From CAVROP01 sp963768695 (GTDB taxonomy: Bacteria; Acidobacteriota; Terriglobia; UBA7540), in NCBI GenBank assembly GCA_963768695.1, contig CAVYJG010000015.1, positions 310,001 through 374,000 on the forward strand: a DNA stretch of 64,000 bases, in the 5' to 3' direction. The position numbers and the translations under genes were made by a program. Below the pieces are notes generated by a model. The model worked only from the letters and a program-made list of their open reading frames with translations. It was not told the origin of the DNA and made no database searches. This document shows positions 34,273 to 43,823 of this stretch, in pieces; positions within the stretch are counted from its first letter, which is position 1, and each line of letters starts with the position of its first letter.

Positions 34273-34834
34273 GGGGAAGCTACCTCAGTGTTTGGGTTGT
34301 GACTCCGTTGAGAGTCCGGGCGCGCTTCATCTCGTTTCCTTAATCAAACTCAAGGGTGCGCGCACACCCTGGATGTTTGATGCACGAATCGAATCCTAAG
34401 AGATGTCGCATTTCAATATCAAGGATTGAGGAACAATTCAAGCAAAATCTTACCTGCCCCTCACCCGCTCCTGGACGTCCGTCGTCTATTCACTTGGATG
34501 CTGGGACAGGAGAGAAGTAACCTCCCCTTGACGTCTCTATCATAGCATTTTTCTTTTGGATTGCGACGCCCAACGGTTTTTTCTTTGCAGCGGCTCACGC
34601 CTGCCGCGGTAAGCGGAGAACGAGACGTTCGGAGTCCCCTGAAAGTCACGTCATTCCCGCGCAAGCGGGAATCCATTGGACTGACAATGGGTCCCCGCTT
34701 ACGCGGGGACGACGCTGATCTTCATTGTATCGGGGGGGGCCACAGGCGATGCACTGCTTTTGCGGGGTGGCAACCTCAGGGGGGCCAAAATGGCCGCCCT
34801 GAGGTTGCGAAAGGGCCTACTGGACCGGTCGAGT
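34273..34834. other. Intergenic region with dispersed palindromes, no gene
   Basis: A 560-base gap. It contains a REP-like pair, TCATTCCCGCGCAAGCGGGA (34652-34671) and GTCCCCGCTTACGCGGGGAC (34691-34710), and a fragment CCCCTCACCCG (34458-34468) resembling an end of the palindrome at 10511. I see no coding sequence. Confidence 0.6.
34770..34808 (-). terminator. Strong hairpin after the propeller gene
   Basis: GCAACCTCAGGG (34770-34781) pairs perfectly with CCCTGAGGTTGC (34797-34808), and the interior GGCC/GGCC extends the stem. It lies 26 bases beyond the stop of the gene at 34835-35887. Confidence 0.5.
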
Positions 34835-35887
34835 CTATTCGCTGAATGCCACTCCGTTAAATGAAGCAACGCCCACCGAACTGGAAGTCGCCACGGCCGT
34901 CAGATCGCCATAACTGTCGATCGAGTAGACTGCCACATAGGCTTCACCGTCGGCGCTGTAAATTACCGCCAGCCATTTACCGTCGGGCGAGACCGTGATG
35001 TCGGTCGGCACGCCCGGCACGGGAACCGACTTGTAGAACGCCCCGCCTTGGCCGTCGCTGAAGAAGATGGAGATGGCCATACCGGGGGAATTGCCCGTAT
35101 ACCAGACGTTCCCCGCTCCTTTAGCCACCCAGCAGGGGGCCTGGCCGCTGGAAAAGGGCGTTCCGGGTATCGGGTATTCAACCCCGTTGTTCACGATGGC
35201 AAAGTTCTCCTCGCTGTGGGCGGGAGTGAAGCCCAGTACGTCGCCCCAAAACGCCTCGCCGAGCGGAACTGAGTCCGCAATGCTCAATAGCGGCACCGAG
35301 GTGCTGGTTCCGCTGAGCGTCCCACGCCGCGTGAGCGGCAGTTGAAGTAGCGACCCTGAGGACATGGTGACGGCCGCCCAAGTGTTGCCCACTGCGATTT
35401 GCGCTGCGGAAGGATCGCTCAGGCTAACCACCGGCCCATCCACTTGGCCGCTTGGCCAGGCATGAGTCTCCGCGCAAGTGGCCCCGACCACGAAGAGTTG
35501 GTTCCTGGAGAGCGCTACGGAATCGGGTTTCAGGCAGCCCTGAGCCAGGTTGATCGTTTGGCCGATGCCGATGAAATCGCCCTCCCTCACCAATTGGGTG
35601 ACGGTGTTTGACCCGTAATTGGCTACCGCTCCCAGAACGAAGTTGAATTGCAGAATTCCAGCGTTGGTGCTGGCGCCGCCGTTACCACCTGTCGGCAACA
35701 TATTCACCATGTTTAGCGATGGCGTCCTCCCAGTAGTGAGCTCGAAAACGACGACATCGTTACCGCCCGGATTATTCGTGCTGGTGAGCACGTACACGCC
35801 TCGTCCGAACTCGCCCGCAGCCGCCCAGGCGGTTGCGAGAAGTACCGCCGCCAACGCGCTGCCGGCGCGACGCAGATTGATTTTCAC
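34835..35887 (-). CDS. Exported lactonase-like beta-propeller protein
   Basis: A 350-residue exported protein. It starts at GTG 35887 with AAGGAG nine bases before it, giving the signal peptide VKINLRRAGSALAAVLLATA, cleaved near AAG. Repeats resembling seven-bladed YVTN/lactonase propellers follow (GVYVLTSTNNPGGNDVVVFE, PTDITVSPDGKWLAVIYSAD, EAYVAVYSIDSYGDLTAV). It likely folds in the periplasm or outside. No catalytic residues can be named. Unrelated by sequence to the PQQ-like propeller at 8907. Confidence 0.7.
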   Translation of the reverse strand: MKINLRRAGSALAAVLLATAWAAAGEFGRGVYVLTSTNNPGGNDVVVFELTTGRTPSLNMVNMLPTGGNGGASTNAGILQFNFVLGAVANYGSNTVTQLVREGDFIGIGQTINLAQGCLKPDSVALSRNQLFVVGATCAETHAWPSGQVDGPVVSLSDPSAAQIAVGNTWAAVTMSSGSLLQLPLTRRGTLSGTSTSVPLLSIADSVPLGEAFWGDVLGFTPAHSEENFAIVNNGVEYPIPGTPFSSGQAPCWVAKGAGNVWYTGNSPGMAISIFFSDGQGGAFYKSVPVPGVPTDITVSPDGKWLAVIYSADGEAYVAVYSIDSYGDLTAVATSSSVGVASFNGVAFSE

Positions 35888-36021
35888 TGTGCATATCTCC
35901 TTTGCTTTGATTTTGAAAAGCCCTGTTTGACCGGTGGAGCCGCTTAATTCGCGAGCAGCTCCTTCCACACTCTGGAAATACCATTCGGGTTCGGTTCTAT
36001 TCCCGCTTGCAGAAATAATCC

Positions 36022-36096
36022 CGCTGTAGCGGCGGTCTCTGACCGCCGGTCTTTTATTTTCAAGTGCGTCGGCGGTCGGAGACCGCCGCTACAGCG
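36022..36096. repeat. Perfect 18-bp inverted repeat (GTAGCGGCGGTCTC type)
   Basis: CGCTGTAGCGGCGGTCTC (36022-36039) is exactly inverted at 36079-36096, with an inner CCGCCGG/TCGGCGG pair. It is the second copy of the family seen at 119-188. Confidence 0.8.
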
Positions 36097-36145
36097 CATC
36101 AGCGCGAATATTTCACATCTTTATTTTGTCGGGATGTAGGCGCTA

Positions 36146-37003
36146 TTAGTTGATCACCTGAAGCGCGGCATTCAAGGGGGGGACGAGCTGATCGGCAATC
36201 TGCAAGGTCGTGTTCGTGTCGAGGTCAGAGACCACAAACCCCAGGTATCCTCGGGACTCGAACCCCGCCACGTTCATGCCCTGCTGATGAGCCTGATACA
36301 GATTGACATGGCCTGCCGCCGCGGATCGGAACTCGCCTCCGCTGGGCAGTTGCGCGCCGTCGTTTTTGGTCAGGATTACAGAGAGAATCGTGCCGCGACC
36401 GCGCGTAATGAAATGCACGTACTTCCGCGAACTTCCTGGAATCGAGCAGACATGGGCTTCGAGAATTTCGAACCCGGGGAGATTCTGGTGTACGACGTCG
36501 AGAAGTCCGGCGTATTGAGGCCCGAGTTTCTGGCGCAGCACTTCCGGCGGGTTGGCGACCTGCGGGTAGTTGTGCCCTTTGATGGCGCACTGGACATGGT
36601 CCGAGACGCCCAGGGCCAGCGCGCCAGCCACGATTCTTCTGCCCCGCACGACGCGCACCCATTCGTGCGTCACCAGGCCTCCCAGCACAATGGCCACTAC
36701 CACCGCCAGCGCCACCGCCCAGTTGAACTGTCGAGATCCACTCCAGAAGCTTGGTTCGGTTTCCCGCAGCCGCCGCAGAATTGACAGGCGAAGTTCTTCG
36801 GGCGGCATCAGGTTTGCGGCCGCGCGGCGCACGAACTCGCGCACCTGCGTGCGGGTCTCCAATTCCCGCGTGCAGGCCTCACACGTCTCCAAGTGGCGCA
36901 GAATCTCGCTGGTCGTTTCCACCCGGAGTTCGTTGCTCAGATACGCGTCGAGGTGGCGGCGTATCCGTTCGCATTGCCTCGAGTCGAATGTAAGGACGTT
37001 CAT
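36146..37003 (-). CDS. Membrane anti-sigma factor with zinc finger (zf-HC2)
   Basis: A 285-residue single-pass protein. The cytosolic part has the anti-sigma zinc motif H-x3-C-x2-C in EILRHLETCEACTRELETR (about residues 29-47), which would hold the sigma factor. A membrane helix follows near 89-108 (WAVALAVVVAIVLGGLVTH), then a periplasmic domain of about 175 residues with conserved-looking VHFITRGRGTILSVILT. Its ATG overlaps the sigma gene stop by 4 bases. Signal perceived by the outer domain unknown; copper or redox is often the case for such pairs, but no evidence here. Confidence 0.88.
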   Translation of the reverse strand: MNVLTFDSRQCERIRRHLDAYLSNELRVETTSEILRHLETCEACTRELETRTQVREFVRRAAANLMPPEELRLSILRRLRETEPSFWSGSRQFNWAVALAVVVAIVLGGLVTHEWVRVVRGRRIVAGALALGVSDHVQCAIKGHNYPQVANPPEVLRQKLGPQYAGLLDVVHQNLPGFEILEAHVCSIPGSSRKYVHFITRGRGTILSVILTKNDGAQLPSGGEFRSAAAGHVNLYQAHQQGMNVAGFESRGYLGFVVSDLDTNTTLQIADQLVPPLNAALQVIN

Positions 37004-37569
37004 GCGGATTCACCCGCACTCGCCGGGTCCTTCGCAGGCTTGATCCCGTAGGTGCTTGCTACTTCGGCCAACTCTCCCCGCAACAGCTTTCTGCCCCGGC
37101 TCAGGCGCGACATCACCGTGCCCAGGGGCAGCTTCAGCGCATCGGCGATCTCCTTATACGAGAACTCCTGCACGTCCGCCAGCAGCACGACTTCACGGAA
37201 ATCGACCGGCACTTTCTCGAGCGCTCCCAGCACATCTTCGTCATGGATTTCATGCGGCACCGAAGGCTCCGCTACGACGCTCTCCTGATCCTCGGGTTTT
37301 TCAAACGCCTCCACCTTGGCCGCCTTTGCCCAACGCCGCCGAAAATGATGCAGGCGATGAAAGAGGATTTTGAAGAGCCAGGCGCGGCAGTTCGTTCCCG
37401 TCTCGAAGCGGTGAAACGATTTCCACGCCTCCAGATAAACCTCCTGAACCAAGTCCTCCGCCTCGGCGGTCTCCTGTGCCACGAGTCGCGCCGTCCGATA
37501 AAGGGCAGGGAAGTGCACCATCGCCGCCGCTTCGAAGTCCTCCACGCGGACCTTGGGACGAAAGAACAA
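37000..37569 (-). CDS. ECF-type RNA polymerase sigma factor
   Basis: An ECF sigma factor of about 189 residues with region 2 (ALYRTARLVAQETAEAEDLV, QEVYLEAWKSFHRFETGTNC, RAWLFKILFHRLHHFRRRW) and region 4 (VDFREVVLLADVQEFSYKEI followed by ADALKLPLGTVMSRLSRGRK). TTG at 37569 is chosen because AAGGTGGAG ends six bases before it; the longer open frame to 37674 runs through a dispersed repeat and would add a spurious N-terminus (SLRMT). It is held by the anti-sigma factor encoded in overlap downstream. The linker between regions 2 and 4 is acidic and long. Confidence 0.9.
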   Translation of the reverse strand: MFFRPKVRVEDFEAAAMVHFPALYRTARLVAQETAEAEDLVQEVYLEAWKSFHRFETGTNCRAWLFKILFHRLHHFRRRWAKAAKVEAFEKPEDQESVVAEPSVPHEIHDEDVLGALEKVPVDFREVVLLADVQEFSYKEIADALKLPLGTVMSRLSRGRKLLRGELAEVASTYGIKPAKDPASAGESA

Positions 37570-37630
37570 GTCGATCTCCACCTTCGCGAGGCTTTCAGCC
37601 TGGCAGGCCGGTGAAAAGCGCCCGGGAGCT

Positions 37631-37730
37631 GTCATCCTGAGCGAAGCGAAGGCTCTCGGCAGTTTCAGTTTCAACCAATTACGGAGATCCTTCGTCGTCC
37701 GTCAACTGACGGACTCCTCAGGACGACAGC
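37631..37730. repeat. GTCATCCTGAGCGAAG repeat with nested palindrome
   Basis: GCTGTCATCCTGAG (37629-37642) is roughly inverted at CTCAGGACGACAGC (37717-37730). The right arm is interrupted by the palindrome GTCCGTCAACTGACGGAC (37697-37714), 16 of 18 bases identical with the one at 10527-10544. Confidence 0.65.
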
Positions 37731-38226
37731 TTCAACCGTTTATTCAGCAGCCTGCTACGTCGGAACTGCTATTATACGACCGCCGGCCCGGTCCAGTCTC
37801 TCATTCTATCAATACTGGCGAATTCGTTGCGAATTCGTTGCAGTACTTGGGCTGGCTGCGATTGCCTCGGGGTTCCAGATCCAAGAGATTGACACCTACC
37901 GTGGCCCGGTTCGTGCTGACCTTGGTTCTCCACACCCCAATGCACGACTGGCGGAAATCCTGGGAACCGAGAGAGAACTCGAAAATACGGGGAACAAAGC
38001 CAGAATGTTGTTGAAAACAAAGCACATCACTTTTTCGAAGCGTGCAAATGAGGCGTCTTGGGCGCGTCAAGCGGCACAAACCAGGCCCTGAAGGGAGCAA
38101 GGGGAATTTGCGAAGACGAGCTAAGGCTCCGGTTTCGCAGGGCGAGGCATAGTAGGGACAAGTTGTCGGCTAGGCAAGACTTGCCGCGGCAATCTTCCGC
38201 TTCCGCCGAACCTTCTCGCCTGTCGC
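37731..38226. other. Intergenic region, no gene seen
   Basis: About 500 bases. A tandem pair GAATTCGTTGC GAATTCGTTGC occurs near 37819-37840. Open frames here do not resemble any family and have no ribosome site. Confidence 0.5.
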
Positions 38227-40431
38227 TCACTCCAGCCACAAAACCTGAAAGGGGTCGAGCTTGACCGTTTCGTTCAGGGCTTCCTCAGACAGCCGGTCCT
38301 TTGCCCCACGCGAAAGCTGCACAGGCATTTCCTGCCGCGTGGTATTCACGATGAACAGGCTGTTATCCAAGTGGGGAACTGCCAACCCGCCTGCCGGCAG
38401 CGGCGCCGCGAGCAAGTTCTGGCTGTGCGGGACGAGTTCTCGAATCAGGCGCAAGAAGCTGTCGTCACCCGGCCAAAAGCCTAATTTGACCACTCTTCCC
38501 CGCCCCAGTTTCCTTAGGGTCACGGCGGGCTTGCCATCCAGAATCGGCTGGCGGCTCTTGAATGTCCCGATGATCTCCACCCCGGGATCGACCTCCATGA
38601 ATTCGCAGTAGCCTTCGAGTCCAACCGGCGATCTGCCCGCCACTCCTCCGCCATTCCACTCCACCTCCGGGTCATTCCGCTGGCCTACTGCCTCCAGGCC
38701 CATCCATCGGATGGTCCGCACCAGGCCGCCGGTTAGTTCTCGCAGGTTCGCGGCGAACCCGTCGCCTCGGAATATCCCATTCCCGTCCATGTAGGCGGTG
38801 AAAGGAGTTATCACCACTACTCCTCCGCCCTGGGCGAAGGAATGCAGGGCGGCGGCAACTTGGGCATTATCCAGAGCCGTTGCGGCGGGCACCAAGGCCA
38901 GCGAGTACTTCGTCAGATTGGAAGCGCCGGCGGCCTTGGCCAAATTCATGCTGTCAACGCCGATGCCCAGCCGGTGCAACGCGTCGAAGCTTTGCGGCAA
39001 TATCGTGGGGCTGGGCTTGATGTGGGGATAGATCTCCAGGGCGGCACGCTGCTCGAAGTCCGTGAGGGCCACGGCGGTGGCCTTCACCGGGTTGTCGATC
39101 AGGTGCTTCCCCCATTTCTGGAAGATCTGCCCCAACTCCACCGCCCAGTTGAAATCCGGCTCGGGGTGGCCAGACCAATCGAGCAGGCCGCCCCACTGCG
39201 GCCAGTGGCCTCCTCGCCAACGGTTGCCGGACCAGTAGAACAGCCCGCAGGTTCCGAATGCGGCGGCCTCCAGACCATACATGCGAAACTGGTCATGCGA
39301 GGGAGACGGATCCCAGATAGTGGTGCTACCCATTACTCCGAACCGGTTTTCCGTAGTGATGAAATGCTGGCGCCCATAGGCGGAGCGATGCATGTCCTGG
39401 TGCCAGGTCAAGTCCGACCAGAATTCCGCATTGTCAGCCCACGGCTGGTAGTAGTTCAAACCCGCGATATCCATGATCTCGCCGGCTTGCGGATCATCCG
39501 CCACGGCGTCCCACTCGGTGTTCCAGTCGGTAATAATCCACTGCGTAACGCCGGCTTCGCGCAGCGCCTCAGTTTGCATGGCGAAGAATCCCAGCAGGAC
39601 ATCGCGGCGAAAATGGCGATGCGCCAGACTGAGCGCCGCGATCTCCTTGCCGCTCTCCTCCACTCCTTCGCCCGGCTGAGGCACTTCATCGAGCGATCGG
39701 ACCTTCATGCCCCAACTCACCAGATTGAGGCGGCGATTGAACTCCTCCGGCGTGCGATATGTCTTCTTCAGCCATTCCCTCCAGGCTTTTTCGCAAGCCG
39801 GGTTGTAGCAGAGCCGAGTGACGGCGCCTTCCTGCTCGTTCCCCAGTTGCCACGCGATGACCGTGGGGTGCTCGTGGAAGGCTTTACCCATGGCCAGAAT
39901 GTATTCGCGCAGGGCGCTCCGATAGAGCGGATGACTAAGGCAAGGGGCATGCCGCGCCATGGGATGCGCCTTCACTCCGGGGTGAAGTTGGGCAAGGATG
40001 TCAGGGTTGCCGGCGGCGAGCCATTGTGGCGGGAGGTACGACCCCGTCCCCAGGATGGCCTTCATGTTCCGCCGCTCCAGATCGTCCAGAAAGTTGCGCA
40101 GCCAACCGAAATCGAATTCCCCTGAGGCAGTTTCGAGATTGCCCCAGGACGACTCAGAAACGCGCACCGCGTTCATCTGCGCTCGCTGGAAGTGGTCCAG
40201 CATCCGATTCCACTCCTCGCGGGTCTGCAATTCCGGGTAAACGTCGGCGCCAAAGAAGAATTCCCCGACTTTGAGCTGGGATTTCGCCAGTGCATTCGGC
40301 GGGCCCGGCGCGGGTTGCGGGGGCAGCGCATCGGCCGAGGTCGTTGCCAACGTAAGGAGAGTCTCCCCCATGACCAGCTTTCCGCTATTGCTGAGAAATT
40401 CTCTACGAGAAGTATCAGGGATTTTCGGCAT
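38227..40431 (-). CDS. Tat-exported GH42 beta-galactosidase
   Basis: A 734-residue enzyme with a twin-arginine leader (DTSRREFLSNSGKLVMGETL). The GH42 barrel starts FFFGADVYPELQTREEWNRM; the acid/base Glu is in AWQLGNEQEGAV (second Glu of the NE pair region) and the nucleophile Glu in FITTENRFGVMG. A trimerisation-like domain and a C-terminal beta domain (RGRVVKLGFWPGDD, NSLFIVNTTRQEMPVQL) complete the three-domain layout. It would remove beta-galactosyl or arabinosyl residues from oligosaccharides in the periplasm. It is divergent from the GH172 gene, which suggests a shared plant- or microbe-polysaccharide substrate. Confidence 0.9.
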   Translation of the reverse strand: MPKIPDTSRREFLSNSGKLVMGETLLTLATTSADALPPQPAPGPPNALAKSQLKVGEFFFGADVYPELQTREEWNRMLDHFQRAQMNAVRVSESSWGNLETASGEFDFGWLRNFLDDLERRNMKAILGTGSYLPPQWLAAGNPDILAQLHPGVKAHPMARHAPCLSHPLYRSALREYILAMGKAFHEHPTVIAWQLGNEQEGAVTRLCYNPACEKAWREWLKKTYRTPEEFNRRLNLVSWGMKVRSLDEVPQPGEGVEESGKEIAALSLAHRHFRRDVLLGFFAMQTEALREAGVTQWIITDWNTEWDAVADDPQAGEIMDIAGLNYYQPWADNAEFWSDLTWHQDMHRSAYGRQHFITTENRFGVMGSTTIWDPSPSHDQFRMYGLEAAAFGTCGLFYWSGNRWRGGHWPQWGGLLDWSGHPEPDFNWAVELGQIFQKWGKHLIDNPVKATAVALTDFEQRAALEIYPHIKPSPTILPQSFDALHRLGIGVDSMNLAKAAGASNLTKYSLALVPAATALDNAQVAAALHSFAQGGGVVVITPFTAYMDGNGIFRGDGFAANLRELTGGLVRTIRWMGLEAVGQRNDPEVEWNGGGVAGRSPVGLEGYCEFMEVDPGVEIIGTFKSRQPILDGKPAVTLRKLGRGRVVKLGFWPGDDSFLRLIRELVPHSQNLLAAPLPAGGLAVPHLDNSLFIVNTTRQEMPVQLSRGAKDRLSEEALNETVKLDPFQVLWLE

Positions 40432-40847
40432 GGGATGGGATCTCCATTTCTTCCAGGGGCATTCGTACCGGGATTCTCAATTTACACCAGGGTCACATAG
40501 GCTCGGGCAAGGATTTTAGCACTCCCCTTTCGGCAGTCAGCCTGGCATTCGTCTATCTGGTGAGGCTGCGCAAGTGGTCGACACTGTGAAGTTCTGCCGC
40601 CAAATCCCAATCTTGAACTGGCCGGCCCGTGGCAGGAGGGAGATAGAGGGGGAATCCCGCGTGGGTTTTTCGGCGTGCGACACCCTACCCGTGACTAATA
40701 CCACAAGTGCGCTGCGGCGACAAACTTCTGCGAAGGCCCTATGACTTCGGGGGAGTCAGGGGAAGCGGTTGCCGCTGGGGCGTCGGGCATGAGAAAATCT
40801 CACGATCAGCTATCCACTGACGATACCTCTCTGGGATTTGAGGATTT
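40432..40847. other. Divergent regulatory spacer of GH42 and GH172 genes
   Basis: A 416-base region with no gene. It must hold the promoters of both divergent glycoside hydrolase genes. I found no clear palindrome or consensus promoter. Confidence 0.4.
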
Positions 40848-43109
40848 ATGGATAGGCGACAGTTCTTCTTAACCTCCACAGCGACGGTTGCCTTGGTTAA
40901 GGCCCTCAAGAAGCTGCATTACTCGCTCTCGTCTTATTCTAGTGGGCAAGGCATTATAGCCAACCGGCCCCCGGTAATCCCGGTTGGCCTTGATGCGTAT
41001 CGCAGGTGGGACCGGTGGGCTTATCAGCGCATCGGCGCGAGGGCCTACATGCGCAGCACCTACGATCGCAGTGGCGGGAATGCTGACGCAAGTCACTTCC
41101 TATACCAGCTCAGCGATAACTTCAACGTTACGCTTGACCTTGAAGGGCCTGGGATACTCTACTTCGCGCGTTATAACCACTGGCACGGAAGCCCGTGGCA
41201 CTTTCAGGTTGACGGGACTGATTATATTGTAGAAGAAAGCAGTACACCGGATCCTACCCATCCTGTCGACAACTCGACTTTTCTTCCCGAACGCTGTTTC
41301 CCCACCCCCTTGGCCTGGACTTGGTCCGCCACGAAAGGGGCTGACTTGATCTGGGTACCGATCCCCTTTGAGCGTTCCTTCCGCATGGCTTACGAGCGAA
41401 CTCATTACGGTACGGGCTATTATATTTATCATCGATATGCGGGTGGAGCACCGCTGTCACAACCTATTCGTTCCTGGAACGGGAATGCCGTGCCTGACAA
41501 GGATGTGCTCGACCTGATTGCCCGGTCGGGTTCGGACCTCGTCGCCAAAGCCGATAGCGCCGAAGGGAAACAAATTGACATCGAGCAAAAGTCGGGAGAG
41601 GTTATCCTTCCGGCCAAGGAGTCAGTTCTCTTTGCCGAAATAGAAAAAGCACCCTCCATGATTCGCGCCTTGGAGTTTTCTGTTCCTCGTGCAAGTTCAC
41701 TGGAGTTTGGCCGTTTGAAACTGCGGGTTACTTGGGATAGGAGGCCTGCTCCTTCGATAGACGCACCGATTGCCCTCTTCTTTGGGGCGGGAACGCTTTA
41801 CAACCGCGACGACCGTGAATATCTCGTTAAAGCTTTCCCGGTGCACATTCGTTTTGACGCCCTGCGTGTTCATCTGGCGTGTTATTTCCCCATGCCCTTT
41901 TTCCGCCATGCTCGCTTCGAACTCCTAAACGACCGCGACTCGGCGCTTCCAGGAGTACGGTGGAGCATCAGGTACGCGGCATTCCAAGACTCCGCCAATC
42001 AGGTTGCGTATTTCCACGCGACGTATCGCGACCACCCCAGCCCGGTCCCCGGCGAGGACCTTAACCTTTTGGATACTCGTCAGGTTGAGGGCGGAGGCGA
42101 TTGGTCGGGACATTTTATTGGGACCTCCGTGATCTTCTCGCACCGTGCAATTCTGACCACTTTGGAAGGTGATCCTCGGTTCTTCTTTGATGACAGCCGG
42201 ACTCCTCAGGCCCAAGGGACAGGAACGGAGGAGTGGGGAGGCGGAGGCGACTATTGGGGAGGACAAACGATGACCTTGCCTTTCGCAGGGCACCCGGTGG
42301 GCGCGCGGCAAGCCAACGAGGCAAAATGCGAAGAAGATTTGATTGAGTCGGAGTATCGGTTCCTCTTGGCGGACCTGATGCCTTTCGGCAAGAACGCTCG
42401 CATCCATCTAGAGCACGGAGGGACGGACGAATCTTCCGAACATTATGAAACCGTGACCTATTGGTATGGATTGCCCAGTCCTTCCCTGATCCTGACTGAC
42501 GAGTTAAGCGTGGGCGACCCCGCCATTGAGAAAGCTCATGCGTATGACTCGCCCGATGCGAGCGAGCCCGTCAAGATAACATCACGCTACGAGTGGGGAG
42601 TCGATCATCTGGAGGGGAAGGAAGTTTATCCGGCGCACACCGAGGTGGGCCGGTACACGACCGGCACATCCGAATTCACCTTGAAACTCACACGTGATAA
42701 TCTTGGTGTTCTGTTACGCCGGACGCTCGACTACTCGTTTCCCAATCAACGCGCCGAGGTCTTCGTGGCGCAAGCGGCCGGATCATCGCAGCCGAAGGAC
42801 CCCGCTCAATGGAGGCTCGCGGGCATCTGGTATCTCGCCGGATCAAATACCTGCATTTACTCCAATCCGGAATCGGAATTGGGAGCGACGGAGCACGCGA
42901 TCGAAACTTCCAACCGGCGCTTCCGGGATGATGAATTCCTCATTTCGCGCGACCTTACCCAAGGACTGTCTGCGATCCGTGTGAGAATTCACTTCACTCC
43001 GGTTAACCTTCCGCTGTTTCCCGGTGCGCCATATCAGAAGCAAGCTTGGAGCGAGATCCGTTACTCGGCTTATTGTATTGTCATGCCCTCATTTCAAGTG
43101 TCTGCCTAG
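40848..43109 (+). CDS. GH172 (DUF2961) family glycosidase, exported
   Basis: A 753-residue protein with an N-terminal twin-Arg leader (MDRRQFFLTSTATVALV). The GH172 fold starts with GGNADASHFLYQ, then DLEGPGILYFARYNHWHG; the block TPQAQGTGTEEWGGGGDYWG is the family's active-site region with paired Glu. Known relatives are fructofuranosidases or arabinofuranosidases and form trimers or larger assemblies. A C-terminal beta domain (TTGTSEFTLKLTRDNLGVLL) follows. GAGGA precedes the ATG. The last 29 bases overlap a TIR remnant on the opposite strand. Function in polysaccharide use together with the GH42 enzyme is inferred. Confidence 0.85.
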   Translation: MDRRQFFLTSTATVALVKALKKLHYSLSSYSSGQGIIANRPPVIPVGLDAYRRWDRWAYQRIGARAYMRSTYDRSGGNADASHFLYQLSDNFNVTLDLEGPGILYFARYNHWHGSPWHFQVDGTDYIVEESSTPDPTHPVDNSTFLPERCFPTPLAWTWSATKGADLIWVPIPFERSFRMAYERTHYGTGYYIYHRYAGGAPLSQPIRSWNGNAVPDKDVLDLIARSGSDLVAKADSAEGKQIDIEQKSGEVILPAKESVLFAEIEKAPSMIRALEFSVPRASSLEFGRLKLRVTWDRRPAPSIDAPIALFFGAGTLYNRDDREYLVKAFPVHIRFDALRVHLACYFPMPFFRHARFELLNDRDSALPGVRWSIRYAAFQDSANQVAYFHATYRDHPSPVPGEDLNLLDTRQVEGGGDWSGHFIGTSVIFSHRAILTTLEGDPRFFFDDSRTPQAQGTGTEEWGGGGDYWGGQTMTLPFAGHPVGARQANEAKCEEDLIESEYRFLLADLMPFGKNARIHLEHGGTDESSEHYETVTYWYGLPSPSLILTDELSVGDPAIEKAHAYDSPDASEPVKITSRYEWGVDHLEGKEVYPAHTEVGRYTTGTSEFTLKLTRDNLGVLLRRTLDYSFPNQRAEVFVAQAAGSSQPKDPAQWRLAGIWYLAGSNTCIYSNPESELGATEHAIETSNRRFRDDEFLISRDLTQGLSAIRVRIHFTPVNLPLFPGAPYQKQAWSEIRYSAYCIVMPSFQVSA

Positions 43110-43302
43110 CCCATTGCCATTGGGCCCGACACTCAGGCACTTCGGCTTCCTCCAGCTTGACGGGAATGGCAAAAATCGTCCCCTCAGGCTTTTCCTCCGC
43201 CACAGACAACGCGTCCCGGATTTCCCTTTGTAGAAAACCCTCTTTGCTAACAGACTTGCGCGAAAGGTAGATGACCACAACTCGCAACTGGCGGTTAGGC
43301 AT
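43081..43302 (-). pseudogene. TIR-domain remnant (C-terminal half)
   Basis: A 73-residue frame whose middle reads VVVIYLSRKSVSKEGFLQRE, IRDALSVAEEKPEGTIFAIP and VKLEEAEVPECRAQWQWA. This is the second half of a bacterial TIR_2 domain (the alpha-D to beta-E region), as found in TIR proteins with TPR or other partners. The first half with the catalytic Glu is missing, the stop follows right after QTLEMRA, and no downstream partner remains on that strand. A genuine coding remnant, not a live gene. Confidence 0.7.
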
Positions 43303-43357
43303 GGTCCGTTCCGGAGTTACTTACACACCGATGGCAACAATATAAAACAAGATAGAG

Positions 43358-43640
43358 GTGGATTCGAACTCAGCGCAAGGAACCCCAAGGGCGAAGAAAC
43401 CAAAGCACAACGATGCCGCTCATTTCAACGCAGGCCGAATGCTCGCGCAGAAAGGTGACTTGAATGGGAGCATTGCTGAATGCCCTGCGGCCATCCTCTT
43501 GCAGCCAAATCGCGCTTGGAGTCACGCATTACTCGTCATTGCAATGGCAGGGAAACGCGACCGCCGTATGGCGCTCGAAGAACTAAGCACAGCCCATCGT
43601 CTCGACCCCGCTAATTCCTTCTTCGCCCAGTCGTATGAAA
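43358..43640 (+). pseudogene. TPR-protein remnant
   Basis: The segment AAHFNAGRMLAQKGDLNGSI, AECPAAILLQPNRAWSHALL and KRDRRMALEELSTAHRLDPA resembles two to three tetratricopeptide units of a larger bacterial TPR protein. After SYEKLLRP the reading turns into unrelated sequence. No family beyond TPR can be named. Confidence 0.5.
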
Positions 43641-43823
43641 AGCTTCTCCGCCCGAGCCCTCCCGATAGAAACCTGTGGTTTTTCGGGCGGTATCCTGATG
43701 GGGTTGTGCGGCGGGCACGCATCACTGGTTGCCCCATCTGTACGGCGTCTTCGTTTCAAGCTAAACTAAAGTCAGTAGCAAGCAGCGACAGGGCCCGAAC
43801 CACATCGGCGAGCATTCGAAGAG

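Noticed and set aside
37570..37674. N-terminal extension of the ECF sigma factor
   Set aside because: It is translated from a dispersed intergenic repeat (the SLRMT motif), and the ribosome site lies at the shorter TTG start.
37731..38226. Open frames of 60-150 codons upstream of the sigma gene
   Set aside because: No motif or ribosome site; they read through repeat sequence.
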